DNA of 64,000 bases, taken from assembly GCF_014652535.1 (NCBI RefSeq), contig NZ_BMYZ01000001.1, positions 992,001 to 1,056,000 of the forward strand, in the 5' to 3' direction. The notes beneath the pieces were generated by a model. It saw only the letters and a program-made list of their open reading frames with translations, searched no databases and was not told where the DNA came from. The stretch comes from Cellvibrio zantedeschiae (GTDB lineage Bacteria > Pseudomonadota > Gammaproteobacteria > Pseudomonadales > Cellvibrionaceae). A program made the position numbers and the translations under genes. Below are positions 18,411-27,656 of the stretch, one piece after another (positions within the stretch are counted from its first letter, which is position 1; each line of letters begins with the position of its first letter).

Positions 18411-19502
18411 TTAATTTAATAGTTCGGTAAAAACGAGTTCAGGTTTTTTTAGGATATGCGCCAAAATATTCTCTACGACCGCAGGCGCTAATAAATACCC
18501 GTGCCGAAATAATCCGTTCGCGGTAATTAACCCATTTTGAATTTTCACTCGCGGTAAGTTATCCATATAAGCGGGGCGCAAATTGGTATCCATCTCGATA
18601 ATTCGCGCTTCGGCAAATGCAGGCGACAAAGTATAAAGTGCACTGCTTAACTCCAGCGAAGATTGCAAGGTAATTGGTGAACGATCTTCGCTTTCAATTT
18701 GCGTGGCGCCAATCATAAAACGGTGATTTGGTTTAGGTACAATGTAAAGTTGATAGCGCGGATGCATTAAGCGCACAGGGCGACTCAGTTGAATTTCTTT
18801 GGTTTCAACATGCAATGTCTCGCCGCGAACACCGCGCAGTTTAGTGTCTTGTGATTTGGCGCCAAAGCCGCGGCAATCAATTACCAGGTCAAAATTTTCT
18901 TCGCTGTTTTCAGTGATAATTTTATGTGCAGCGACATTCACTTTGGTGAATTCACGCAGATTTACGCCAAGCGCAATAATTTCATGTCCAATAGCGGTGA
19001 GCAGCTCGCGATTATTTATATGGCCTTCTTCAGCGAGAAAAAGTCCCTGCGCAAAGTTGGGATTTAAATCAGGTTCCAATTCCTGAATTTGTTGTTGGTT
19101 AAGACGGTGATAGCTTTTGCACTGCGGAATAACAAATTTCAATTCGCGTTCGAATTGTTCCAGTTCGCTAAGATCTTGCGGGTGCGCAATAACCAAACTG
19201 CCGCGTTGAAAAAATAATGAAGCAGGTGCGTTTAATGTCGCCAGCCATTGCGGCCATTGTGTAAGTGCAAATTGGCCCATGCGATACACGCCTTCATCAG
19301 AAACAACGGCTTCACTTAGGGGGGCAATCATTCCCGCTGCCGTAAATGCGGCGGCACGATCTGTTTGCGGTTGATTGGGTGTAAAACTTCCTGCTTCAAA
19401 TAAAGTGACTTTGCAGCCCGACTGCAAAAGTTGCCACGCGAGCAAACGCCCCAGCAAACCAGCGCCGGGAATTGCAATATGATGTGGACTTGAGTTGGTC
19501 AT
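18411..19502 (-). CDS. thiO: ThiO, glycine oxidase
   Basis: FAD-dependent glycine oxidase that makes the dehydroglycine used by ThiG. The 363 residues start with a dinucleotide-binding motif (IPGAGLLGRLLAWQL, residues ~10-24) and end with the family's C-terminal FAD contact (LITANGLFRHGYLLAPAV near 335). It is the ThiO rather than ThiH route, consistent with aerobic growth. The ATG at 19502 follows a GAGG ribosome site that can be paired by an upstream GCCTC (19506-19528), below a TPP riboswitch. Confidence 0.93.
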   Translation of the reverse strand: MTNSSPHHIAIPGAGLLGRLLAWQLLQSGCKVTLFEAGSFTPNQPQTDRAAAFTAAGMIAPLSEAVVSDEGVYRMGQFALTQWPQWLATLNAPASLFFQRGSLVIAHPQDLSELEQFERELKFVIPQCKSYHRLNQQQIQELEPDLNPNFAQGLFLAEEGHINNRELLTAIGHEIIALGVNLREFTKVNVAAHKIITENSEENFDLVIDCRGFGAKSQDTKLRGVRGETLHVETKEIQLSRPVRLMHPRYQLYIVPKPNHRFMIGATQIESEDRSPITLQSSLELSSALYTLSPAFAEARIIEMDTNLRPAYMDNLPRVKIQNGLITANGLFRHGYLLAPAVVENILAHILKKPELVFTELLN

Positions 19503-19505
19503 TGC

Positions 19506-19528
19506 GCCTCGGGATGTCGCGTTGAGGC
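19506..19528 (-). promoter_or_regulatory. Possible ribosome-site sequestering hairpin before thiO
   Basis: On the minus strand GCCTC (19528-19524) can pair with GAGGC (19510-19506), which contains the thiO ribosome site. A further CCTCG near 19546 could compete for the same bases. This fits a translational expression platform for the TPP riboswitch just upstream. No U-tract terminator is visible. Functional meaning is inference. Confidence 0.5.
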
Positions 19529-19571
19529 AGGGGATTTAGAACGAGGTCGGGGTAGTGCCCATGAATACCTT

Positions 19572-19670
19572 GTTCCCTCCGCAGGTCTCAACCTGATCAG
19601 GTTCTACGGATTGGGCCGAACCCATCTCAGCCTCCGTATGTCCATTTACAAGGACACCGAGGCGCTCCGA
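19572..19670 (-). ncRNA. TPP riboswitch (THI element)
   Basis: The minus strand carries the conserved blocks of the thiamine pyrophosphate aptamer in order: GGAGCGCC near 19668, CTGAGATGGG near 19629, GAACCTGATCAGGTT near 19604-19590, and TGCGGAGGGAAC near 19584-19573. It lies between the xseA stop (19719) and the thiO start (19502) and is expected to lower thiOSG expression when TPP is abundant. The conserved sequence match is strong; the mode of control is probably translational. Confidence 0.95.
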
Positions 19671-19718
19671 CAAGAAAGTCGCCAATATACTGAGCTGGGC
19701 GACCTAAAGCAATCTGTC

Positions 19719-21104
19719 TTACTGGTTAATACTTTCCACCACAGCAACAAACTCGCCTTTGGCGATCTGGGTTTTTACTTTGTCACCCGGCTTGAGTTGC
19801 TGACTGCTTGTAATAGGTGTTTGCGATTCTGCTAGTGTTGTTAACGAATAGCCACGCTCAAGTGTTTTGAGGGGGCTCAACGTATTTAACATTCGCACAG
19901 CTTCATTAAACCCTTGACGCTTTTGAATAAAAATTTGCGATTGGGCTTTAATCAGATTTTGCCTCGCTAGTTGAAACCTATGAGTAAGTTGTAACAAACG
20001 TGTTTGAGGGTGCTGTGCTTTTTGGCGAAGAACTAAGGTGTTGAGTCGGTTTTGCGAATGCGTAAGCGCTTTTTGGATGGCATTTTTCAGACGGATTTCC
20101 AAAGTGTCGCAACGCTGTGCTTGCTGTTCCAGCTTATCTTTCGGGTGGCGCAAACGTGAGCGCAGCCACTGGAGTTTCTGTTGCCAGTGGTTGAGGCTCC
20201 TTTGCATGGCTTCTTCCAGCAGCACTTCAAAACCAATAAATTTATCTAGCCAATCCTCGCCGTCAGGAGTGATTAATTCGGCTGCTGCCGACGGGGTAGG
20301 CGCACGCAAGTCTGCGACAAAATCGGCGATGGTGAAATCTACTTCGTGGCCAACGGCGCTGACAATCGGAAGATCGCTAGCAAAAATCGCACGTGCAACA
20401 ATTTCTTCATTAAATGGCCATAAATCTTCGAGTGAGCCACCACCTCGCCCCAGAATAACCACATCAAACAAGCCTGCGCGATTGGCGAGGCTAATAGCTT
20501 TTACAATTTGTGGCGCAGCTTCTTTGCCTTGCACCGCAACTGGAATTACTGTGACCGGAATGCTCGGAAAGCGTCGCTCAAGCACATTAATAATGTCGCG
20601 AATGGCCGCGCCCGTAGGGGAGGTAATCACCGCAATATGTTTGGGTAATAAAGGTACGTTCTTTTTGTATTGCGGATCAAACAAGCCTTCGTGGGCTAAC
20701 TTTGTTTTAAGTTCATCGAACGCGCGTTGGAGGGCACCCGCGCCGGCTTCTTCCATATGTTCGGCAATAATTTGGTAGTCACCGCGGCCTTCATAGAGGC
20801 TGACGCGTGCGCGCACAAGAACATGTTGGCCTTGTTGCGGGCGGAACTTCACCATCATATTGCGGTTACGGAACATGGCGCAGCGCACTTGGGCATCGCT
20901 ATCTTTTAGCGTGAAATACCAGTGGCCGGATGAGGGCACGGAGACATTGGAAAGTTCTCCTTCGACCCAAAGTAAGGGCAAATGGGTTTCCAACAGCTGC
21001 TTGGCACGGCGGTTGAGCTGGCTGACGCTGATGATTTCGCGCTCAGGCAACCCGACTCGCTCAGGGGGCGAATTAAAGAGGTCTGATGTTGTCATAGTCA
21101 GCAT
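19719..21104 (-). CDS. xseA: Exodeoxyribonuclease VII large subunit
   Basis: Large subunit of ExoVII, a processive single-strand DNA exonuclease used in repair. Residues ~20-115 form the OB-fold (ISVSQLNRRAKQLLE, LWVEGELSNVSVPSSGHWYFTLKD). The catalytic region includes ITSPTGAAIRDIINVLERRFP, GRGGGSLEDLWPFNEE and VSAVGHEVDFTIADFVAD LRAPTPSAAAE in succession, followed by a long coiled coil (~285-400). Length (461) is normal. The start may be ATG 21104 or the in-frame ATG 21095; neither has a clear ribosome site. It diverges from guaB and may read through into the thiO riboswitch. Confidence 0.95.
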   Translation of the reverse strand: MLTMTTSDLFNSPPERVGLPEREIISVSQLNRRAKQLLETHLPLLWVEGELSNVSVPSSGHWYFTLKDSDAQVRCAMFRNRNMMVKFRPQQGQHVLVRARVSLYEGRGDYQIIAEHMEEAGAGALQRAFDELKTKLAHEGLFDPQYKKNVPLLPKHIAVITSPTGAAIRDIINVLERRFPSIPVTVIPVAVQGKEAAPQIVKAISLANRAGLFDVVILGRGGGSLEDLWPFNEEIVARAIFASDLPIVSAVGHEVDFTIADFVADLRAPTPSAAAELITPDGEDWLDKFIGFEVLLEEAMQRSLNHWQQKLQWLRSRLRHPKDKLEQQAQRCDTLEIRLKNAIQKALTHSQNRLNTLVLRQKAQHPQTRLLQLTHRFQLARQNLIKAQSQIFIQKRQGFNEAVRMLNTLSPLKTLERGYSLTTLAESQTPITSSQQLKPGDKVKTQIAKGEFVAVVESINQ

Positions 21105-21176
21105 TTTAGAGGATGCCGGTAAAATCGGATAGCTTGAATTTACCAGGGCGATTACTACTAGCTATTGTGTTTTGGG

Positions 21177-22730
<1,554 letters not shown>

Positions 22731-22753
22731 TTTTCTTCACACACGGTTGAAGT

Positions 22754-22779
22754 AAAAACTCGGGTACGCCCGAGTTTTT
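22754..22779 (+). terminator. Hairpin between guaB and guaA
   Basis: AAAAACTCGGG and CCCGAGTTTTT pair around TACG, directly followed by C and TTT. It looks like an intrinsic terminator or attenuator that would lower guaA relative to guaB; no separate guaA promoter is obvious. Confidence 0.8.
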
Positions 22780-22819
22780 CGTTTAAAGAATTTCATTTTA
22801 TTTATTTTCAGGAATCAGC

Positions 22820-24397
22820 ATGACTCACGACATTCACGCACAGCGAATTCTTATTCTGGATTTCGGTTCGCAATACACTCAATTAATTGCACGTCGTGTG
22901 CGTGAGATTGGTGTTTTCTCTGAAATCCGCGCCTGGGATATGAGCGATGAAGAAATTCGCGCGTACAATCCAAAAGGTATTATTCTCGCTGGTGGCCCTG
23001 AATCTGTTCATGAAGCTAATTCACCGCGAGCGCCGCAAGCTGTGTTTGATTTGGGCGTGCCCGTGTTTGGTATTTGCTACGGCATGCAAACCATGGCTGA
23101 ACAAATGGGCGGCGCGGTTGAAGGTTCAAATATTCGTGAGTTTGGTTACGCGCAAGTTAAAGTCTTAGGTGATAGTGCGATCTTCAAAGATATTAAAGAT
23201 CATGTTGATCACGATGGTAGTGCATTATTGGATGTATGGATGAGTCACGGCGATAAAGTGACCAAAATGCCAGCGGGCTTTGAGATTCTTGCATCTACAC
23301 CATCATGTCCAATTGCAGGTATGTACAACGAAGCTAAAAAATTCTACGGCGTACAATTCCATCCAGAAGTAACTCACACACTCCAAGGCCAGCGCATTTA
23401 CGAACACTTTATTTTAAATATTTGCGGCTGCGAGCCTTTGTGGACGCCGGCAAATATTGTTGAAGATGCTATCAAAAAAGTTCGCGAACAAGTCGGTACA
23501 GACAAAGTATTGCTCGGCCTGTCTGGTGGTGTTGATTCATCCGTAGTTGCTGCGCTTTTGCATAAAGCCATCGGCAAACAACTTACCTGCGTATTTGTTG
23601 ATAACGGATTGTTGCGTAAAAACGAAGGTGATCAAGTGATGGATATGTTCGCCAAAAATATGGGCGTAACGGTTATCCGTGCTGATGCGCAAGATCAATT
23701 CCTAACGAAATTGAAAGGCGAAAACGATCCTGAGAAAAAGCGCAAAATTATTGGTGGCACTTTTATAGATGTGTTCGATGCAGAAGCTACCAAGTTGAAA
23801 GATGTTAAATGGCTCGCGCAAGGCACCATTTATCCAGACGTTATCGAATCTGCTGCCGCGAAAACCGGTAAAGCACACGTAATTAAATCGCATCACAACG
23901 TAGGTGGTTTGCCGGAAGATATGGCATTCAAACTTGTTGAACCGCTGCGTGAATTGTTTAAAGACGAAGTACGTAAAATTGGTTTGGAATTGGGTTTACC
24001 TTACGACATGGTTTACCGTCATCCATTCCCAGGCCCAGGTTTGGGTGTGCGTATTCTCGGCGAAGTGAAAAAAGAATATGCGGATATTCTGCGCGAAGCA
24101 GATGCAATCTTTTTAGAAGAATTACACGCGTCCGGTTGGTACCACAAAACCTCACAAGCCTTCGCGGTTTTCTTGCCAGTTAAATCTGTTGGTGTAGTAG
24201 GTGATGGCCGCCGTTACTCTTGGGTCATTTCATTGCGTGCCGTAGAAACCATCGATTTTATGACTGCACGCTGGGCGCATTTACCTTACGAGTTGTTAGA
24301 GAAAGTGTCTGGCCGAATTATTAACGAAATTTCTGACGTGTCACGCGTTTGTTACGATGTATCGAGCAAACCACCAGCGACGATTGAGTGGGAATAA
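22820..24397 (+). CDS. guaA: GuaA, GMP synthase (glutamine-hydrolysing)
   Basis: Converts XMP to GMP using ATP and glutamine. N-terminal class I amidotransferase domain: [17 protein letters not shown] near residue 14, catalytic cysteine in [16 protein letters not shown] near 86, and His/Glu in QFHPEVTHT near 181. ATP-pyrophosphatase domain: [16 protein letters not shown] near 235. The C-terminal dimerisation domain ends in the invariant PPATIEWE. Length 525 is exactly family-like. Ribosome site CAGGAAT precedes the ATG. Confidence 0.98.
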   Translation: MTHDIHAQRILILDFGSQYTQLIARRVREIGVFSEIRAWDMSDEEIRAYNPKGIILAGGPESVHEANSPRAPQAVFDLGVPVFGICYGMQTMAEQMGGAVEGSNIREFGYAQVKVLGDSAIFKDIKDHVDHDGSALLDVWMSHGDKVTKMPAGFEILASTPSCPIAGMYNEAKKFYGVQFHPEVTHTLQGQRIYEHFILNICGCEPLWTPANIVEDAIKKVREQVGTDKVLLGLSGGVDSSVVAALLHKAIGKQLTCVFVDNGLLRKNEGDQVMDMFAKNMGVTVIRADAQDQFLTKLKGENDPEKKRKIIGGTFIDVFDAEATKLKDVKWLAQGTIYPDVIESAAAKTGKAHVIKSHHNVGGLPEDMAFKLVEPLRELFKDEVRKIGLELGLPYDMVYRHPFPGPGLGVRILGEVKKEYADILREADAIFLEELHASGWYHKTSQAFAVFLPVKSVGVVGDGRRYSWVISLRAVETIDFMTARWAHLPYELLEKVSGRIINEISDVSRVCYDVSSKPPATIEWE

Positions 24398-24416
24398 CTT
24401 TCCCTGATTTAATCAA

Positions 24417-24454
24417 ATAAAAAAAGCCGATCAAATGATCGGCTTTTTTTATTT
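24417..24454 (+). terminator. Terminator after guaA
   Basis: AAAAAGCCGATCA and TGATCGGCTTTTTTT form a perfect stem with a 2-base centre and a run of seven T. It ends the guaBA transcript. Confidence 0.93.
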
Positions 24455-24656
24455 GGGTGACCCAATTTTTTTGTATGGTTGATTTTAAACATCAGCTTTC
24501 TTAATAATTTTCACATCGGTTGTCGATATTTTTTACAATACGTATAAAAAATGCGACGGGATTATTGTATCTTATTGATTTTAATAAATATTTTAAGTGG
24601 TACAAATTATGCAATTAGTTGAATTGCTATCCACATTAATCTTTAAGGAAAATTAC

Positions 24657-25286
24657 ATGAAATTATTTAAATTTGCTGCCGGTGTCTTTCTTCTCACTGC
24701 TTGCTTGAGTCAAGCCACACATGCAAGCCTAATTTCTTCCGCTACTTCTACCTTCGGTGGCGCCGCTATCGATTTTGAAGGCCAAGTAGAAGGCACAATT
24801 ATCAGTAATCAATATGCTGGTTCTGGAGTGATCTTCTCTCAGGTAGATAGCGGCACACCTCAGATCGATAACTTGCCTTTTTTATATGGTTACAATGCTA
24901 GTTCGGGTACTGGCGTGTTGACAGGTTCAACCAATGGGGGCGCTCCATACCCTACCGTTGCAGGGCTTGTATTATCGTTAGTTAACTCAGGTTCAGGTAT
25001 TGAATTCTGGCTTGGCGACACTTCTCCTCTTGGTCAATATAGTATCAAGGCTTACAACTCCAGCAATACACTGCTGGAATCTTTTATTGTAAGCTCAGGA
25101 TCATTTGTTGGCTTTACTAACCTGGCCACTTTGAAATGGGTTAGTGTTGATAGCTCAGTATCTAATGACGCTTTTGCCATTGACGATGTTCGCATCAAGT
25201 CTACTGTTAGTGTTGATGAATCTTCTGGTCTTGCGCTAATTGCTTTAGGTCTGTTGGCACTGGGTATGAGACGTTTCCGCAAGTAA
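24657..25286 (+). CDS. Secreted protein with PEP-CTERM-like C-terminal anchor
   Basis: A 209-residue exported protein of unknown function. I start it at ATG 24657 (MKLFKFAAGVFLLTACLSQATHA, a clear signal peptide) with AAGGAA as ribosome site; an upstream in-frame start at 24597 would bury the signal. The middle is a beta-rich domain (FGGAAIDFEGQ, YAGSGVIFSQVD, SGSGIEFWLGD) similar in style to PEP-CTERM surface proteins. The C-terminus has a hydrophobic helix plus a basic tail (ALIALGLLALGMRRFRK), but VDESS stands where VPEPS is expected. Its region is AT-rich. Confidence 0.72.
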   Translation: MKLFKFAAGVFLLTACLSQATHASLISSATSTFGGAAIDFEGQVEGTIISNQYAGSGVIFSQVDSGTPQIDNLPFLYGYNASSGTGVLTGSTNGGAPYPTVAGLVLSLVNSGSGIEFWLGDTSPLGQYSIKAYNSSNTLLESFIVSSGSFVGFTNLATLKWVSVDSSVSNDAFAIDDVRIKSTVSVDESSGLALIALGLLALGMRRFRK

Positions 25287-25309
25287 TATAGTAATTATTA
25301 TTTGTTCGC

Positions 25310-25340
25310 TAAAGCCGGTATAGATTACCGGCTTTTTATT
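25310..25340. terminator. Terminator after the PEP-CTERM-like gene
   Basis: AAGCCGGTA and TACCGGCTT pair around a 5-base loop, with TTTTTATT after it. It serves the + strand gene and may also act for the convergent acetyltransferase gene. Confidence 0.85.
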
Positions 25341-25394
25341 ACCCGCTGTATTTAGGTTTAGTTATTTGTTTCGTAGAAAATTTTTATATAAAAC

Positions 25395-25916
25395 TTAATC
25401 TTCGTTAGGAGTGTCAGGTGTTTCCAGCAAGAGTTGGTAATACCCACAATCCCGCCAATCTCCAAATTTGTAACCCGCTTGTTTGATTGTGCCTGCGTGA
25501 ATGAATCCTAACTTTTCATGCAGGGCAATGCTGCCAGTATTTTCCATATCGATGATGCCTATCAATGTGTGTAAACCTTGAGCTTTTGCGAGGCGAATTA
25601 ATTCGAGCATTAATATCTTGCCCAAACCTTTACCCAAATGTGCTGGGTCTAAATAAACTGAATGTTCAACGCTGTATTTGAAACCTGCGCCAGCGCGAAA
25701 GGCTCCGTAGGTGGCAAATCCCATAAATTGATCTGTGTCATCAGTTATTCCAATTACGGGAAAATCTAAACGGGTTTTTGCATCAAACCAATTTTTTACG
25801 GTTTCTAACGTGCGTGGCTCATAATCGTAAAGCGCAGTGGATGTTGCGATGGAATGGTTGAAAATGGCGAGGATTGCAGATGCGTGAGCGTCATAAGTGC
25901 AGTTAATAAATTTCAT
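25395..25916 (-). CDS. GNAT-family N-acetyltransferase (phosphinothricin acetyltransferase-like)
   Basis: A 173-residue cytoplasmic acetyl-CoA-dependent transferase. It has the PAT/MnaT-type opening (IFNHSIATSTALYDYEPRT), the acetyl-CoA site HLGKGLGKILMLELIRLAKAQ near residue 93 (pattern Q/RxxGxG/A) and the NTGSIALHEKLGFIHAG segment near 127. Relatives acetylate phosphinothricin, methionine sulfoximine or related amino acids; the true substrate is unknown. It lies 14 bases after the EVE-domain gene and is probably cotranscribed. Confidence 0.85.
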   Translation of the reverse strand: MKFINCTYDAHASAILAIFNHSIATSTALYDYEPRTLETVKNWFDAKTRLDFPVIGITDDTDQFMGFATYGAFRAGAGFKYSVEHSVYLDPAHLGKGLGKILMLELIRLAKAQGLHTLIGIIDMENTGSIALHEKLGFIHAGTIKQAGYKFGDWRDCGYYQLLLETPDTPNED

Positions 25917-25930
25917 AAATTATTGTTCCC

Positions 25931-26392
25931 TCAAACCATTTTTAAAATGTAATCCCATTCTGCCTTTGTGACGGGCTGTGTTGATAAACGGCTTTGTTTT
26001 ATCAATACCATGTTTTCCAGTTTTGGTTGGGCTTTAATTTCAGCGAGTGGAATAATACGTGGGAAAGTTTGGGTGACTTGAATATCTACGGATACCCAAC
26101 GCGGATTTTCTTGCGTGGATTTAGGGTCGTAGTAATCGCTTTCTGGATCAAATTGTGTTGGGTCTGGGTAGGCGGTCTTCACCACTTTTGCGGTGCCGAC
26201 TATACCAACATTTTTGCAGCTGCTGTGGTAAATAAAAACTTCATCGTCAATTGCTACTTGGTCACGTAAAAAGTTTCGTGCCTGGTAATTGCGGATGCCG
26301 TCCCAACGACCAATTTTTTTTGGTGCGGCATTGAGATGATCAATTCCGTAAATATGAGGTTCTGCTTTAAATAACCAGTAATGTTTACTCAT
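25931..26392 (-). CDS. EVE-domain protein
   Basis: A 153-residue single-domain EVE protein (PUA-like fold). Diagnostic parts: YWLFKAEPHIYGID at the start, WDGIRNYQARNFLRDQV near 29, DEVFIYHSSCKNVGIVGTAKV near 51 and YPDPTQFDPESDYYDPKS near 75. EVE domains bind modified bases in DNA or RNA; many proteobacteria carry this lone form as a housekeeping gene. No restriction or defence gene stands beside it, so a defence role is not supported here. The FAD monooxygenase gene lies 40 bases upstream. Confidence 0.87.
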   Translation of the reverse strand: MSKHYWLFKAEPHIYGIDHLNAAPKKIGRWDGIRNYQARNFLRDQVAIDDEVFIYHSSCKNVGIVGTAKVVKTAYPDPTQFDPESDYYDPKSTQENPRWVSVDIQVTQTFPRIIPLAEIKAQPKLENMVLIKQSRLSTQPVTKAEWDYILKMV

Positions 26393-26432
26393 AATTGGTC
26401 CTCATGTGGCTCTGCTTTGGAGATTCTTGATC

Positions 26433-27602
26433 TCAATAGGGCAATTTGTAAAGTTGCTGCGATTGCTTATTCGTTAGGTTTGATGGAGTCCAACGCATAC
26501 AGGTATTTCGTATGGCACATGCTACCGGGTTAGACAGATTAGAAATTCTACCTATTTGACGAGACAACTCTACAATTTTTTTTGCTCTTGCAATGCGCAG
26601 GTTTTGGAAGTCGGTGAATGCTTGCTCGAGCGTTTTTGATTCCGTAATTTTTTCTGCCAACACCCATGAGTCTTCTATGGCTTGTGCGCCGCCTTGGCCC
26701 AAATTTGGTGTTGTGGCATGCGCTGCATCGCCAATCAAAACACAAGCGCCTGAATGCCATTGGTTTAAAATATTCAAATCGTAAAGCTTGTCGCAGCGGA
26801 TCGATTGCGGTCTGGTTGTGTGGATTATTTCTTGAACTGGATCTGGAAAATTTTTATAAAGATTAGAAAGTTGTTGTCGGCTGCTGTCGCTGTTGTCTTT
26901 GGTTGCTGTATTGTTTTTTACGCCTTGGTCCGTATCAGTGATGGTCGCGTACCAATAAACCTGTTCGTTGTTGATTGGCACAAAACCAAATCGTTGCCCG
27001 AGCCCCCACACTTCGGTTAGTTGTGTTTGCATTTGGTAGGGAAGTGTTATGGTGGTGATTCCTCGCCAGCAAATCTGTCCCGAATAGTGCAAGGAACTTG
27101 TGGGAAAGAGTGTTCTGCGAGTATTGGAATGAATTCCGTCAGCGGCTATTAAAAAATTTCCGGTTGCGGTTGTTTGGTCTTCAAAACAAAGTTCTACTTT
27201 ATCCGGGTGATTATTTAATGTTCGACAAGTTTTGCTCGTGAAAAGAGTTTCGGGTTCGATAGCATCTAATAGAATTTTTTGAAGTGTTGCACGATGAATG
27301 GCAATAGTTGAATTAGGTATTCCGTTATTGGAAAAATGAGCGGGACTGTGTGTTAGCAAACGTCCTTTAATATCGACGAGCTTCATTGACTCAATAGTTT
27401 TGCCCGCGTTTGTAATTAAATTAGATAGCCCATACCTTTCTAAAATCGCCATAGCATTTGGTGGGATAAGAATGCCAGCCCCAACGGGCTGTATTTCTTT
27501 AGCTGCTTCAAATATTTTTACCGAAATGTTGCGTTGACGCAGCGCAATTGCTGTGCTCAAGCCTGCAATTCCTGCTCCCAGAATAATTCCGTTCATTTCC
27601 AT
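26433..27602 (-). CDS. FAD-dependent aromatic-ring monooxygenase family protein
   Basis: A 389-residue flavoprotein of the UbiH / salicylate-hydroxylase-like class. The N-terminal Rossmann motif is GIILGAGIAGLSTAIAL (residues ~5-20), the DG motif is FLIAADGIHSNTRRTLF near 149, and the second FAD motif is CVLIGDAAHATTPNLGQGG near 285. The substrate is unknown. No degradation-pathway genes are near, so a one-gene detoxifying or ubiquinone-like role is possible. The start may be ATG 27602 or ATG 27596. It lies in a minus-strand run with the EVE and GNAT genes. Confidence 0.82.
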   Translation of the reverse strand: MEMNGIILGAGIAGLSTAIALRQRNISVKIFEAAKEIQPVGAGILIPPNAMAILERYGLSNLITNAGKTIESMKLVDIKGRLLTHSPAHFSNNGIPNSTIAIHRATLQKILLDAIEPETLFTSKTCRTLNNHPDKVELCFEDQTTATGNFLIAADGIHSNTRRTLFPTSSLHYSGQICWRGITTITLPYQMQTQLTEVWGLGQRFGFVPINNEQVYWYATITDTDQGVKNNTATKDNSDSSRQQLSNLYKNFPDPVQEIIHTTRPQSIRCDKLYDLNILNQWHSGACVLIGDAAHATTPNLGQGGAQAIEDSWVLAEKITESKTLEQAFTDFQNLRIARAKKIVELSRQIGRISNLSNPVACAIRNTCMRWTPSNLTNKQSQQLYKLPY

Positions 27603-27656
27603 AGACGCTACCTGATGCTTTACTACCTGTATGCTAATTCCTTTTTATTTAATTGT

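Noticed and set aside
20038-20778. A 246-residue ORF on the + strand
   Set aside because: It lies wholly inside xseA on the other strand, is Ser/Ala/Arg-rich and has no family feature; it is a shadow of the real gene.
24520-24570. AT-rich inverted repeat (ATTTTTTA / TAAAAAAT) before the PEP-CTERM-like gene as an operator
   Set aside because: In such AT-rich DNA this arises easily by chance; no regulator or second copy supports it.
25931-26392. EVE-domain gene as part of a defence system
   Set aside because: No restriction, nuclease or other defence gene is next to it; lone EVE genes are common housekeeping genes.
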